Positions 25,667 to 34,810 of a DNA stretch of 64,000 nucleotides are shown piece by piece (positions within the stretch are counted from its first letter, which is position 1; every line of letters begins with the position of its first letter). Position numbers and translations under genes: made by a program. Origin of the DNA: Paractinoplanes atraurantiacus (GTDB taxonomy: Bacteria; Actinomycetota; Actinomycetes; Mycobacteriales; Micromonosporaceae); NCBI RefSeq assembly GCF_900215205.1, contig NZ_OBDY01000016.1, positions 77,597 through 141,596 on the forward strand. Direction: 5' to 3'. The notes under the pieces are model-generated. The model saw nothing but the letters and a program-made list of their open reading frames with translations. It made no database searches and was not told the origin of the DNA.

Positions 25667-26917
25667 ATGCCTGCGCTGTGGCACGACCGGGATTTCCGGC
25701 TCGTCACCGCCGGGCAGACCGTCACCCAGCTCGGCGCCGAGGTGAGCGCGCTCGCCTTCCCGTTGACGGCGGTGCTGCTGCTGGACGCCACACCGTGGCA
25801 GCTGGGCGTGCTGGTGGCCGTGCAGAACGGGGCCTTCCTGGTCGCCGGCCTGCCCGCCGGCGTCCTGCTGGACCGGCGCCGGCGGCGGCCGGTGCTGATC
25901 CTCACCGACGTCGTACGGGCGGTGGCGCTGACCGTGGTGACCGTCGCGGCCGCGGCCGGCGGGCTGAGCTTCGGCCTGCTGCTGGCGGTCTCCGCGGTGA
26001 TGAGCCTGATGAGGGTCGTCTTCGAGATCGGCTACCAGACCTACCTGCCCTCGATCGTCCCCACCCGCCACCTCGTGCAGGGCAACTCGACGGTGGAGGC
26101 GATCCGGGCCTCGGGCCAGATCGCGGGCCCGAGCCTGGGCGGAGCCCTGGTGCAGGTGGCCGGCGCCGCCACCGCGCTGCTCGCCGACGCGCTGAGCTTC
26201 CTGGTGAGCGCCCTGCTCCTCTGGCGCGTGCGGACACCCGAGCCGGCCGCGGCGCATGCGGCGCGGCGGCGGCCGATGGTGGGTCAGATGCGCGAGGGGA
26301 TCCGCTTCGTGCTGGCCGATCCGGTGCTGCGGGCCGTCGCGGCCACGAGCGCCCTGTCCAACCTGCTGTTCGTGGCCGCGAACGCGCTGAACGTCTTCTT
26401 CCTGGTCGAGACCGTGGGGGTCAGCGCCGCCACCGCGGGCCTGCTCTTCTCGATCGGCTCGGCGGCGGCGCTGGTGGCCGCGGCGGTCGCGACCCGGCTC
26501 GCGAGGTGGCTCGGGTCGGCGCGGATCATCTGGGTGTCGGTGACCGTCACCAGTCCGTTCAACCTGCTCATCCCGTTGACCGGCCCGGGCTGGCGGCTCG
26601 CCTTCTTCGCCGCCGGCATCTGCGTGGGCGGGGCCGGTCAGCTGGTGTACGCGATCACCCAGCTCAGCTACCGCCAGGCCGTGGTGCCGGCGGCGATCCT
26701 GGGCCGGGTCAACGCCACCATGCGCTTCCTCGTGATGGGCCTGCTGCCCGTGGGCGGCCTGCTCGGCGGCGCGCTGGCCGGTCTGTCCAGCGTCCGCACC
26801 ACCCTGTGGGTCATCGCGGCCGGCCTCACCCTCGCGCCGGTCTTCCTGATCCTGTCGCCGCTGCGCCGGGCCCGGGAGGTCAGCCCTTCCGGCCCTGAGT
26901 GGCCACGCCCTCGATGA
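25667..26917 (+). CDS. Major facilitator superfamily transporter
   Basis: A 416-residue MFS exporter of the EntS/MFS_3 type with 12 predicted helices. The N-terminal WHDRDFRLVTAGQTVTQLGA, loop 2-3 motif VAGLPAGVLLDRRRRRPVLI and the conserved YQTYLPSIVPTRHLVQGNST segment are characteristic. The substrate is probably a siderophore or small toxic compound but cannot be assigned. It lies 28 bp after the STAS gene on the same strand. Its last 38 bp overlap the end of the convergent sugar-permease gene. Confidence 0.9.
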   Translation: MPALWHDRDFRLVTAGQTVTQLGAEVSALAFPLTAVLLLDATPWQLGVLVAVQNGAFLVAGLPAGVLLDRRRRRPVLILTDVVRAVALTVVTVAAAAGGLSFGLLLAVSAVMSLMRVVFEIGYQTYLPSIVPTRHLVQGNSTVEAIRASGQIAGPSLGGALVQVAGAATALLADALSFLVSALLLWRVRTPEPAAAHAARRRPMVGQMREGIRFVLADPVLRAVAATSALSNLLFVAANALNVFFLVETVGVSAATAGLLFSIGSAAALVAAAVATRLARWLGSARIIWVSVTVTSPFNLLIPLTGPGWRLAFFAAGICVGGAGQLVYAITQLSYRQAVVPAAILGRVNATMRFLVMGLLPVGGLLGGALAGLSSVRTTLWVIAAGLTLAPVFLILSPLRRAREVSPSGPEWPRPR

Positions 26918-27800
26918 AATAGCGCTGGCCGAAGCTGAACAACAGCAGCATGGGCAGGGTGACGAGCAGGGACGCGACCATCACGTACTGATAGTCGGCC
27001 TGGCCGCCCGCCGTCGGGCTGTATTTCGTCATCGCATACGCCACGCCGAGCGGCGCCGTGAAGCCCTCGACCGAGCCGGCGTTCAGGTAGATCAGCGCGC
27101 CCTGGAAGTTATTCCAGGCCGCCTGGAACTCGAACAGGAACACGATGATGAACGACGGGATCGACAGCGGCATAGCGATGCGCCAGAACATCTGCCAGTA
27201 GCTCGACCCGTCGATCCGGGCCGCCTCGAACAGCTCCCGCGGCAGCCCGAGGAAGAACTGCCGCTGCAGGAAGATGTAGAACGCCGAGCCGAACAGGTTC
27301 GCCCCGAACAGCGGCACCCACGTGCCGAGCAGCCCGGTCTGCTTCCAGATCAGGTACGTCGGGATCATCGTGACCGAGGCCGGCAGCATCATGGTGGCCA
27401 GCACCAGCCCGAACAGGACGCTGCGGCCCGGGAAGCGGAAGTAGGCGAACCCGAAGGCGACGACCGAGCTCGACACCGACACCAGCGCCGCCGCCAGGAA
27501 CGCGATCGCCACGCTGTTGAAGATCCAGTGCAGGAGCGGGAGCTGGTCCCAGACCTCGACGTAGTTGTCGAAGCGCCACGTGTGCGGGATCAGCGCGTTG
27601 TCGAAGACCTGCCCGGACGGTTTCAGGCTGGCCGCCACCAGCCACACCAGCGGGTAGAGGAACAGCAGCGCGAAGCCGATCAGCAGCAGCGTCAGCACGA
27701 TCTGCCCCACCGGCCAGCGGCGCCGTGGCCGCCGCGGCTCCGGCGGCGGGGTGGACGGGCCGGCCTGGGACACCGCCGCGGGTGGCGCGGTCGTCGCCAT
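26880..27800 (-). CDS. Sugar ABC transporter permease, MalG-type
   Basis: A 306-residue inner-membrane permease with six helices and the EAA loop RELFEAARIDGSSYWQMFWR that docks the ATPase. N-terminal proline-rich cytoplasmic tail. It pairs with the MalF-type permease and lipoprotein upstream to form a CUT1 sugar importer. No ATPase gene is adjacent, so a shared MsiK-like ATPase is probable. The ATG 27800 overlaps the preceding stop by 1 bp. Confidence 0.95.
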   Translation of the reverse strand: MATTAPPAAVSQAGPSTPPPEPRRPRRRWPVGQIVLTLLLIGFALLFLYPLVWLVAASLKPSGQVFDNALIPHTWRFDNYVEVWDQLPLLHWIFNSVAIAFLAAALVSVSSSVVAFGFAYFRFPGRSVLFGLVLATMMLPASVTMIPTYLIWKQTGLLGTWVPLFGANLFGSAFYIFLQRQFFLGLPRELFEAARIDGSSYWQMFWRIAMPLSIPSFIIVFLFEFQAAWNNFQGALIYLNAGSVEGFTAPLGVAYAMTKYSPTAGGQADYQYVMVASLLVTLPMLLLFSFGQRYFIEGVATQGRKG

Positions 27801-28714
27801 CAGCGCTCCCCCTCGTAGTAGACGAACCGGTTGCCGATCCGCACCTGGATCGCCGTGAGGATCAGCAGGATGACGAAGAGCAGCCAGGCCATGGCCGCCG
27901 CGAAGCCGAAGTTGAACTGGCGGAACGCCTGCTGGAACAGGTAGACCGCGTAGAACAGCGACGACTCGGGGGCGACGTTGGTCTGGTCGCGCCAGAACAG
28001 CAGGTAGGCCTGGTCGAACACCTGGAACGCGGCGATCGTCAGGATGATGACGTTGAAGAAGACCGCGCCGGAGATCATCGGCAGGGTGATGGTGAAGAAC
28101 TGCCGGACCGGGCCCGCGCCGTCCAGCGACGCCACCTCGTACAGGTCGCGGGGCACGTTCTTCAGCGCCGCCAGAAAGATGACCATGGTGCCGCTGACGC
28201 CCCACAGCGCCATGAGCACGATCGACGGCCGCACCCAGGCCGGGTCGACCAGCCACTGCGGGCCCTCGACGCCGATCGACCGCAGGGCCGAGTTGATGGC
28301 GCCGGTGTTGCCGTTGAGCAGCAGCAGGAACACCGACGCGGTGGCCACGGCGGGGGTCATCTTGGGCAGGTAGTAGACCGTACGGAAGAAGCCCGCGCCC
28401 CGGCCCACGCGATTGAGCAGAATCGCCAGGAACAGCGCGAGCATGACCTCCAACGGCACCGCCAGGACCGCGAAGAACAGGGTGTTCTTCAGCGATCCGG
28501 CGACGCGCGGGTCGTCGAGCAGGGCCCGGTAGTTGTCCAGCCCACCCGGCCGCATCTTGTTGGTGGCCAGGTTGAAGTGGCTGAACGAGATGGCCAGGCT
28601 GTAGATCATCGCGCCCAGCGTGAAGATCAGGAACCCGGCGATCCAGGGCGAGATGAACAGGTAGCCGGCGATCGCCTCCCGGCGGTTGTACTTGCGGGCC
28701 TTCAGGGCCTCCAC
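27800..28714 (-). CDS. Sugar ABC transporter permease, MalF-type
   Basis: A 304-residue permease with six helices. AGYLFISPWIAGFLIFTLGA forms the first helix and VPRDLYEVASLDGAGPVRQF is the EAA ATPase-docking loop. It begins 4 bp after the binding-protein stop and is followed by the second permease with a 1-bp overlap, so the three importer genes are one transcription unit driven from the operator-containing promoter near 30112. The substrate is probably a mannose-containing oligosaccharide given the adjacent GH38 gene; that is inference. Confidence 0.95.
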   Translation of the reverse strand: MEALKARKYNRREAIAGYLFISPWIAGFLIFTLGAMIYSLAISFSHFNLATNKMRPGGLDNYRALLDDPRVAGSLKNTLFFAVLAVPLEVMLALFLAILLNRVGRGAGFFRTVYYLPKMTPAVATASVFLLLLNGNTGAINSALRSIGVEGPQWLVDPAWVRPSIVLMALWGVSGTMVIFLAALKNVPRDLYEVASLDGAGPVRQFFTITLPMISGAVFFNVIILTIAAFQVFDQAYLLFWRDQTNVAPESSLFYAVYLFQQAFRQFNFGFAAAMAWLLFVILLILTAIQVRIGNRFVYYEGER

Positions 28715-28718
28715 CGGG

Positions 28719-30095
28719 TCAGCTGCCCGCGATCGAGCGATAGGCGTTCATGGTCGCCGTCTGCGCGTCGGCCAGCGCCTTCTGCGGCGGCTTCTGGCCG
28801 AGCAGCGCGGCGGTGATGGCGTTGGTCAGCTCCTGTTTGAGCTGCTGACCGGCCGGTGAGGCGCCCGCGCTCTTGCCGGTGGCGACCACGTCGTAGTACG
28901 TGCTGATCACCTGGTCGAACCCGGCGTTGCCGCTCGGCTTGACGTACTTGTCGCGGATCGCCTTGTCGGGGCCGGGCGAGCCGGTGAACAGCCCGGTGTT
29001 TATCGACTTCTCCTTGGCGATGGTGGCCGCGCGGGCCGTCGCCGCCGCGTCCCACGACCCGTCGTCGGTCAGCGCCAGCACCCATTTGCAGGCGGCGCTG
29101 AGGTTCTTGGCCTTGGCCGGGATGACGAAGGACCCGCCGTAGGCCACTGTCACGGGCTGGCCGTCCTTGCCCTTGAACGGCACCGCGCCGATCTTGATCT
29201 TGTCTTTGTACGGCGAGAGCACGTTCGGGTACCACTGGGCGTCCACCTCGGCGCCGACCTGGTTCTTGACGAACTGGTTGTTGTCGCCGAACGTGTCGAA
29301 CGCGTCGGTGAAGCTCTTGTACTTGGCGAAGCCGCCCTGCGCGTCGACGATCCTCTTGAGCAGCTCGAGCGGATAGACGTTGCTCGGGTCGTCGAGCGTG
29401 GGCGCGCCGCTGTCGCCGACGAGCTTGCCGCCCTGGCTGATGAACCACAGATAGGTCTGCCCGGTGGCCTGCGGGTTGAAGCCGAGCACGGCCGGCACGC
29501 CACCGCTGGCCTTGTACATCTTCTGGACGGCGGCGAGCAGCACGTCGGGCTTGGAGGTGTCGATGTCCTCGGGCTTCACCCCGGCGGCGTCCATGACCGT
29601 GGTGTTCAGGATGATCGCCGGCGGCTGGTAGAACTGCGGAACGGCCCAGACCTGGCTCTTGTACGTCACGTCGCCCACCACGTTGGGATACCAGCGCTGC
29701 TTGGGGTCGACGTTGTGGGCCGTGAAGCATTTCTCCAGCGGCAGGATCAGCCCCTGAGCGGCGTAGGTCGGCACGTACTCCCGGTCCATCTGCACCACGT
29801 CGGGCACGTCGCCACCGGCCAGCCGGGCGGTGAACTTCTGCGCGTCGAAGCCGGTCTGGTCCATCTTGATGCTGACGCCCTGCAGCTGCTGGGCCGCGTA
29901 GTCGATGCGGGCCTGCCCGACGTCGTCGGCGTTGTCGAAGGCCCAGGCGCTGAGCGCCCCGGAGACGTTCGCGTCGAACGACACGGCGTCTGAGCCGCCA
30001 CCCTCGTCACCGCTGCCCGACTCGCAACCGGCCGCGGCCAGCCCGAGCGCGATGGCGACTCCGGCGGCCACTATGGCCGCTCGCCTTCTCTCCAT
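28719..30095 (-). CDS. Extracellular sugar-binding lipoprotein
   Basis: A 458-residue family 1 solute-binding protein. The leader ends in lipobox LAAAGC followed by an acidic/Ser/Gly spacer (ESGSGDEGGG). The mature part shows the family elements FDAQKFTARLAGGDVPDVVQ, IINTT-like AIILNTTVMDAAGVKPEDID, and a C-terminal TATMNAYRSIAGS. It would capture the sugar outside the cell and hand it to the two permeases. Promoter and LacI-type operator lie directly upstream. Confidence 0.94.
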   Translation of the reverse strand: MERRRAAIVAAGVAIALGLAAAGCESGSGDEGGGSDAVSFDANVSGALSAWAFDNADDVGQARIDYAAQQLQGVSIKMDQTGFDAQKFTARLAGGDVPDVVQMDREYVPTYAAQGLILPLEKCFTAHNVDPKQRWYPNVVGDVTYKSQVWAVPQFYQPPAIILNTTVMDAAGVKPEDIDTSKPDVLLAAVQKMYKASGGVPAVLGFNPQATGQTYLWFISQGGKLVGDSGAPTLDDPSNVYPLELLKRIVDAQGGFAKYKSFTDAFDTFGDNNQFVKNQVGAEVDAQWYPNVLSPYKDKIKIGAVPFKGKDGQPVTVAYGGSFVIPAKAKNLSAACKWVLALTDDGSWDAAATARAATIAKEKSINTGLFTGSPGPDKAIRDKYVKPSGNAGFDQVISTYYDVVATGKSAGASPAGQQLKQELTNAITAALLGQKPPQKALADAQTATMNAYRSIAGS

Positions 30096-30111
30096 AGTGG
30101 CCTCCCCGATG

Positions 30112-30125
30112 TGGGATCCATCCCA
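30112..30125. promoter_or_regulatory. LacI-type operator, copy 1
   Basis: TGGGATCCATCCCA, 6-bp arms TGGGAT/ATCCCA around CC, in the 229-bp gap upstream of the binding-protein gene. It shares the arms exactly with copy 2 (34756) and is flanked by the same ATG-TGGGAT context. The repressor at 34811-35830 is the obvious ligand. The remainder of the gap to 30324 holds the importer promoter region and an imperfect inverted repeat at 30244-30266 (GTTTCCAC, 7 bp, GTGGGAAC). No gene is seen there. Confidence 0.75.
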
Positions 30126-30324
30126 GCTCGGACGCTAGACCAGAGTGATGCAGCACACAACCCGTGAATATTACCGTTGTGTATCACTGCACTTCAGAGC
30201 GGATTTTGGAGCGCATCAGCGGCTCTTGCCGGCATGTGACAACGTTTCCACATGCAACGTGGGAACCACCATGCGGATCCCCGTCCGGGCGGGGGTTAAA
30301 CGCGCCGCGTGAGAACGCCGGAGC

Positions 30325-32964
30325 TCACAGCTGAACTCGGCCCCGCTGTCCCGGGGCCATCCGCTCGGCCGGGGAGGTGGCGTCGGAGGCGTCGTGGTCG
30401 GGCTCGGCGTGCCGGCGCCCGGCGGGAGCGGCCGGGAAGGGCGCGGAGACGACCCGCGGTGCGTCCGGCCGGTCCCACTCGATCAGGTCGGTCTCGGTGG
30501 GATCGCCGCCGTCGAACGGTACGCGGAACGTGCGGATCTGGTACGGGCCGAAATCGGCCGTGACCGAGCGGCCCAGCAGGGGGATCTCCAGGGTCGCCCG
30601 GTGCGGCCGCCCGATGGTCTCGACGGCCCGCACGATCAGGGCGCCCCCGTCCTCGTACGCCTTGACCGCCGTCACCATCACCGGGCCGCCGCCGTCCGAC
30701 AGATAGCTCTGCGCGCGGGGCAAAGCGCCCCGGTGAAAAGTCTCCAGCATGGCCCGCACCGGTGAGCCCAACTCGGCCGCCCGGCGGGCCAGCCCCGCTT
30801 CCCGCCAGTCGCCCGCGTGCGGGACGAGCAGATAGCGGAACGACTGGAGCCCCTGGTCCTGATAGGAGTAGAAGCCGTCCGGGTCGAGCTCGCGCGGATC
30901 GTGCCACGAGTAGACCGGGCTGCGCACCGCCGTCATGCCGATGCTCGCCCCCGTGCCCGGTGGTTCCGCGGGTGAGACGTCGTAGCCGTGCTTGGCGTTG
31001 CTGACCACCGCCAGCCCGGCCCGGCCGTCGCTGACGTCGACCCAGGACTGCGCCGGGTTCTCCGCCCCGTCGACCGGCCGCTGCACGGCCCCGAACGGGA
31101 TCTCGTAGGTGGCCGTGGGCCGGGCCAGCGACGTCGGGAAGCACAACTTGAGCTGGTGGGCCGGCTCGCGCCAGTCGAGGGTGACCCGCACCTCCAGGTG
31201 GTCGGCGTCGTGGCCCAGCAGGAACTCCTCCACCAGCACCGACCGGTTCCAGGCGCGCTCCACGCGCAACCGGGCCCGCAGCGGGCCGGACTCGCGCAGC
31301 ACGATCCGGGTGGTGCTCATCGCCACGCCCGGCCAGCGGTACGACCGGACGTGATGGCCCCAGGTGTCGGTCGGATCCTGGCAGATCGCGGTGTGCGGCC
31401 CACGCGCCCCGGCCAGCAGGTCGGCGCCGGTCCGCTTGTCCAGCAGCGACGACAGCCAGCCCGTCGCCGGGTCGAAGCGGGCCCGCAGCAGGTCGTTCTC
31501 GAGGAAGGTGTCGCCGGCCCGCAGGGCGGTCGGCGTGGCGACGGTGCCCGGCCGCAACCGGAAGAGCCGGTAGCCCAGCGCCGGCACCGACGCCTCGAAG
31601 ACGACCGCTCCGCGGGCCAGGTCGTCGGTGGTCGCCACCGGCTGGATCGGCTGCGACACGGCGCCGTCCAGGTGCACGCCGGCCGGCTGGGCCCCGTACT
31701 GCAGCTCGACGTGCGCCGTGACCTCCCACGGATGCGGGTTGAAGACCAGCACCGGCTGGGTGCCCTCCTCGAGCGGGATGTCCACCTGCCGGGCGATGAC
31801 GTTGTGGGTCCGGGCGATGATCCGCTTGGCGATCGCGACGGCCTCGCCGAGCTGGTCGCGGGCGTCGTCGTACGCCGTCTCGACGGCCGAGCCGGGCAGC
31901 ACGTCGTGGAACTGGTTGAACAGGATCTGCCGCCAGGCCCGGGTCAGGTCGTCACGCGGGTCGCCGAGCCCGAACAGCGCCGACCCGGCGACGGCCCACC
32001 GCTCGGCGGACAGGATCGCCGCCTGCGCCCGGCGCTGCCACATCTTGATGCCGGAGTGCGCCGAGTAGCAGCCCGGCGCGTGCATCTGGAGGTCGCCCCG
32101 CCACACCGGCAGCGCGTCGTCGCCCAGGCGCTTGGCCAGCTCGTCGAGATAGCGGCCCGGCGAGGAGATGACCATGCGCCCGAACGAGCCCATCCGGTCG
32201 TACCGGTGGATGGACTCGATGTTGGCCCGGGTCGGCCCGCCGCCGTGGTTGCCGACACCGAAGAAGACCATCAGGTCGCCCAGCCGGGGATCGCCCGCGC
32301 CCAGGGACTTGTCGACCTGGGCGCCGACCTCGCCGGGCGGGCTGCAGTACTCGTACGGGATGCGATAGCCGAGCACACGGGAGCCGTCGGCCGACTCCCA
32401 CCAGAACGCCGTGCCGGTCAGGCTGGTCTCGTGCGGGCCCGGCCGCATGAAGACGTACGAGCTCAGGCCCTGCCCGAGAAGGATCTGCGGCAGCATGCCG
32501 TGGTGGCCGAACGGGTCGACGTTCATGCCGACGGTCGCCGTGACACCGAACTTCTCGCGCAGGTAGCGCTGCCCGTACAGGCCCTGGCGGACGAAGGACT
32601 CACCGGCCGGCAGATTGCAGTCGGGCTCGACCCACCAGCCGCCGGTCAACTGCCAGCGGCCCTCGGCGACGCGGGCCCGGATGCGGGCGAACAGCTCGGG
32701 GTCCGACTCCTCCACCCAGGACAGCAGCACGACCTGGTTGCAGGTGAAGACGAAGTCCGGATATTCGTCCATGCGGTGCACGGCCGACCAGAACGTGGCC
32801 CGGGCCTCCTGATAGCCCTCCTGCCACGGCCACAGCCACACCGGGTCGAGATGGGCGTTGCCCACCATGTGCAGCGTCCGGTCGGGGGCCGCGCCGGGAC
32901 GGTCCCCGGCACCGGCGCCCGGCGGCTGGTCGCCGTTCGGCGCGTTGGCCATGGGCGCGGTCAC
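30325..32964 (-). CDS. Alpha-mannosidase, GH38
   Basis: An 879-residue glycoside hydrolase family 38 enzyme releasing alpha-linked mannose. The zinc/acid motif is HMVGNAHLDPVWLWPWQEGY, the nucleophile Asp is in GMNVDPFGHHGMLPQIL, and the second metal His is in LFNQFHDVLPGSAVE. Beta-sandwich domains follow, with a C-terminal His/Asp-rich tail (RRHAEPDHDASDATSPAERM). No signal peptide, so it acts on imported sugars in the cytoplasm. The GTG start at 32964 overlaps the ROK-SIS stop by 4 bp (GTGA). ATG 32952 is an alternative. Confidence 0.95.
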   Translation of the reverse strand: MTAPMANAPNGDQPPGAGAGDRPGAAPDRTLHMVGNAHLDPVWLWPWQEGYQEARATFWSAVHRMDEYPDFVFTCNQVVLLSWVEESDPELFARIRARVAEGRWQLTGGWWVEPDCNLPAGESFVRQGLYGQRYLREKFGVTATVGMNVDPFGHHGMLPQILLGQGLSSYVFMRPGPHETSLTGTAFWWESADGSRVLGYRIPYEYCSPPGEVGAQVDKSLGAGDPRLGDLMVFFGVGNHGGGPTRANIESIHRYDRMGSFGRMVISSPGRYLDELAKRLGDDALPVWRGDLQMHAPGCYSAHSGIKMWQRRAQAAILSAERWAVAGSALFGLGDPRDDLTRAWRQILFNQFHDVLPGSAVETAYDDARDQLGEAVAIAKRIIARTHNVIARQVDIPLEEGTQPVLVFNPHPWEVTAHVELQYGAQPAGVHLDGAVSQPIQPVATTDDLARGAVVFEASVPALGYRLFRLRPGTVATPTALRAGDTFLENDLLRARFDPATGWLSSLLDKRTGADLLAGARGPHTAICQDPTDTWGHHVRSYRWPGVAMSTTRIVLRESGPLRARLRVERAWNRSVLVEEFLLGHDADHLEVRVTLDWREPAHQLKLCFPTSLARPTATYEIPFGAVQRPVDGAENPAQSWVDVSDGRAGLAVVSNAKHGYDVSPAEPPGTGASIGMTAVRSPVYSWHDPRELDPDGFYSYQDQGLQSFRYLLVPHAGDWREAGLARRAAELGSPVRAMLETFHRGALPRAQSYLSDGGGPVMVTAVKAYEDGGALIVRAVETIGRPHRATLEIPLLGRSVTADFGPYQIRTFRVPFDGGDPTETDLIEWDRPDAPRVVSAPFPAAPAGRRHAEPDHDASDATSPAERMAPGQRGRVQL

Positions 32965-34742
32965 GGCGCCGGCTCCTCGCCGGCCGCCCACGCGTCCACC
33001 ATCTCGCTGATCATGTGCAGCATCAGGGTGTGCATCTCCTGGATCCGCTGGCTGCTCTTGGAGGGCACGAGCAGGACCCGGTCCGCGTGTACGGTCGCCG
33101 GGCCCCCGTCCCCACCGGCGAACAGCAAGGTGAGAGCCCCGCGGGCCCGACCGGCGGCGAGCGCCGAGGTCACGTTGGGCGACCGCCCCGAGGTGGTGAA
33201 GGCGACGACGACGTCCTGCGGGCGCGCCAGCGCCTCGATCTGCCGTGCGAAGACGTCGGCGTACGCGTAGTCGTTGGCCACGCAGGTCAGCACGCTCGGG
33301 TCGGCGCTGAGGGTGACCGCCGGCAGCGGCCGCCGGTGACGCTTGAAGTGGCCGACCAGTTCCCCGGTCAGGTGCTGCGCGTCGGCCGCGCTGCCGCCGT
33401 TGCCGAGGGTGTAGACGGTCCCGCCGCCGGCCAGGCGACGGCAGACCAGCTCGCCGGCCGCCCGGATCTCCGCCGTGAGCGCGCCCAGCGCCGACGCCAC
33501 CGCGACGTGCTCGTCCAGGTGGCTCTCCATCCAGTGCGCCATCGCACGCTCCGATCCGGTCGTCCCGGTGGCCGGGGAATCCTCCAGGGGCAGGGCCAGC
33601 GCGACGACCCCGGCGCCGATCACGCCCACGCGGTCGCCGAGGGCGGCCGGCTCGACGCGGGCGGCGCGGGCGGCCGGCGGCATGGCCTCGCGGGCGACGA
33701 CCTCGCGGACCGGGCCGAGGAGCATGTCGCCGCAGCGGGTGACGCCGCCGCCCAGCACGACCAGGTCGGGTTCGAAGACGTTCACCAGGTCGGCCACGGC
33801 GGCGCCCAGCAGGTCGGCCGTCTCGGCCCAGACCGCGGCGGCGGCCGGGTCTCCCGCGGCGACGGCCGCGGTCACGTCGGCCGCGGTCATCGCCCGCCCG
33901 CAGGCCTCGGCGGCGCGTTGCGCTATCGCGCTTCCCGAGGCGTACGCCTCCACGCAGCCCCGGCGCCCGCAGGCGCAGAGCCGCCCGCCGCGGCGGACGA
34001 TGATGTGCCCGAACTCGCCGCCGTTGCCGGCCGCGCCCCGGTGCAGCCGCCCGCCGACGATCGCGCCCCCGCCGATCCCGGTCGAGACGGTCAGGTAGAG
34101 CATGGTGCCCGTGCCCCGCCCGGCGCCGAACCGGTATTCGGCCACGGCGGCCGCGGTGGCGTCGTTCTCCAGGGCGAACGGCACACCGAACGCCTCGGCC
34201 GCCAGCGGCCCGATCGGCACCCGCGTCCAGCCGGGCAGGTGCGGCGGGCTCATCACCGTCCCGGACGCGGCGTCCAGCGGCCCACCACACGCGAGGCCCA
34301 CGGCCCGGATCCCACCCAGACCCGCTCCCCGGACGGCCCGCCCCGCGCCCACGCCCGGATCCGGTTCCCGGACGACCCACCCCGCGCCCACGCCCGGATC
34401 TCCGGCGGTTTTGCGCCCGCCCGGTTCTCGGACGGCCCAACTCGCGCTCCCGCCCGGATCTCCAGCGGTTTTCCGCCCGCCCGGTTCCCGGACGGCCCAC
34501 CCCTCGCCCGCTTCCCCAGCGAGTTCGGGTGCGGCGCGGCGGAGGGCCTCGCGGCCGAGGGCGAAGAGCCGGCCGGTGGCCGCCCGCCAGTCGCCGGTGT
34601 GCGGGGTCGGCGCGGTCACCAGGCCGGACGCGGCGCCGTCGGGGGTGATCACGGCTGCGGCCAGTTTCGTGCCGCCGATGTCGAGGGCCAGCACCGGGCC
34701 GGCGTCGCCGGGGAACGGGGCCAGCGGGTCGGGCGCGCTCAA
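32961..34742 (-). CDS. ROK sugar kinase fused to a SIS (GmhA-like) isomerase domain
   Basis: One 593-residue frame carries two complete domains. The ROK kinase has VLALDIGGTKLAAAVI, STGIGGGAIVGG, the zinc motif CACGRRGCVE and the late VVLGGGVTRCGDML. From about residue 395 a SIS domain follows (GTVYTLGNGGSAADAQHLTG, VVVAFTTSGRSPNVTSALAA, LVPSKSSQRIQEMH) of the phosphoheptose-isomerase type. Such a protein could phosphorylate a sugar and then isomerise it. TTG 34742 with GGGAGG five bases upstream is the best start. A 60-bp repeat array interrupts the kinase after about residue 55. Confidence 0.9.
   Translation of the reverse strand: MSAPDPLAPFPGDAGPVLALDIGGTKLAAAVITPDGAASGLVTAPTPHTGDWRAATGRLFALGREALRRAAPELAGEAGEGWAVREPGGRKTAGDPGGSASWAVREPGGRKTAGDPGVGAGWVVREPDPGVGAGRAVRGAGLGGIRAVGLACGGPLDAASGTVMSPPHLPGWTRVPIGPLAAEAFGVPFALENDATAAAVAEYRFGAGRGTGTMLYLTVSTGIGGGAIVGGRLHRGAAGNGGEFGHIIVRRGGRLCACGRRGCVEAYASGSAIAQRAAEACGRAMTAADVTAAVAAGDPAAAAVWAETADLLGAAVADLVNVFEPDLVVLGGGVTRCGDMLLGPVREVVAREAMPPAARAARVEPAALGDRVGVIGAGVVALALPLEDSPATGTTGSERAMAHWMESHLDEHVAVASALGALTAEIRAAGELVCRRLAGGGTVYTLGNGGSAADAQHLTGELVGHFKRHRRPLPAVTLSADPSVLTCVANDYAYADVFARQIEALARPQDVVVAFTTSGRSPNVTSALAAGRARGALTLLFAGGDGGPATVHADRVLLVPSKSSQRIQEMHTLMLHMISEMVDAWAAGEEPAP
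34321..34510 (-). repeat. 60-bp in-frame tandem repeat inside the ROK domain
   Basis: Bases 34381-34440 and 34441-34500 differ at only 7 of 60 positions. Shortened copies continue on the left (34321-34380). Because 60 is a multiple of three the unit encodes a 20-residue repeat of the form WAVREPGGRKTAGDPGVGAG, about two full and two partial copies. It lies between the ROK phosphate-binding strand and the GIRAVGLACGGPLD strand, where family members have a short loop. Confidence 0.9.
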
Positions 34743-34755
34743 CGGGGCCTCCCTA

Positions 34756-34769
34756 TGGGATCGATCCCA
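34756..34769. promoter_or_regulatory. LacI-type operator, copy 2
   Basis: TGGGATCGATCCCA, a perfect 14-bp palindrome 14 bases upstream of the ROK-SIS start and just before its GGGAGG ribosome site. The CG centre is typical of LacI-family operators. It lies between the repressor gene and the kinase-mannosidase unit, so the repressor controls its own downstream neighbours. Confidence 0.85.
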
Positions 34770-34810
34770 CATCGGCGAGCGTAAGAGGAGTGGCCGGTAC
34801 CGGTCAAGAG

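Noticed and set aside
30244..30266. Imperfect inverted repeat GTTTCCAC / GTGGGAAC upstream of the importer
   Set aside because: One mismatch, seven-base spacer and no second copy; could be chance in this sequence.
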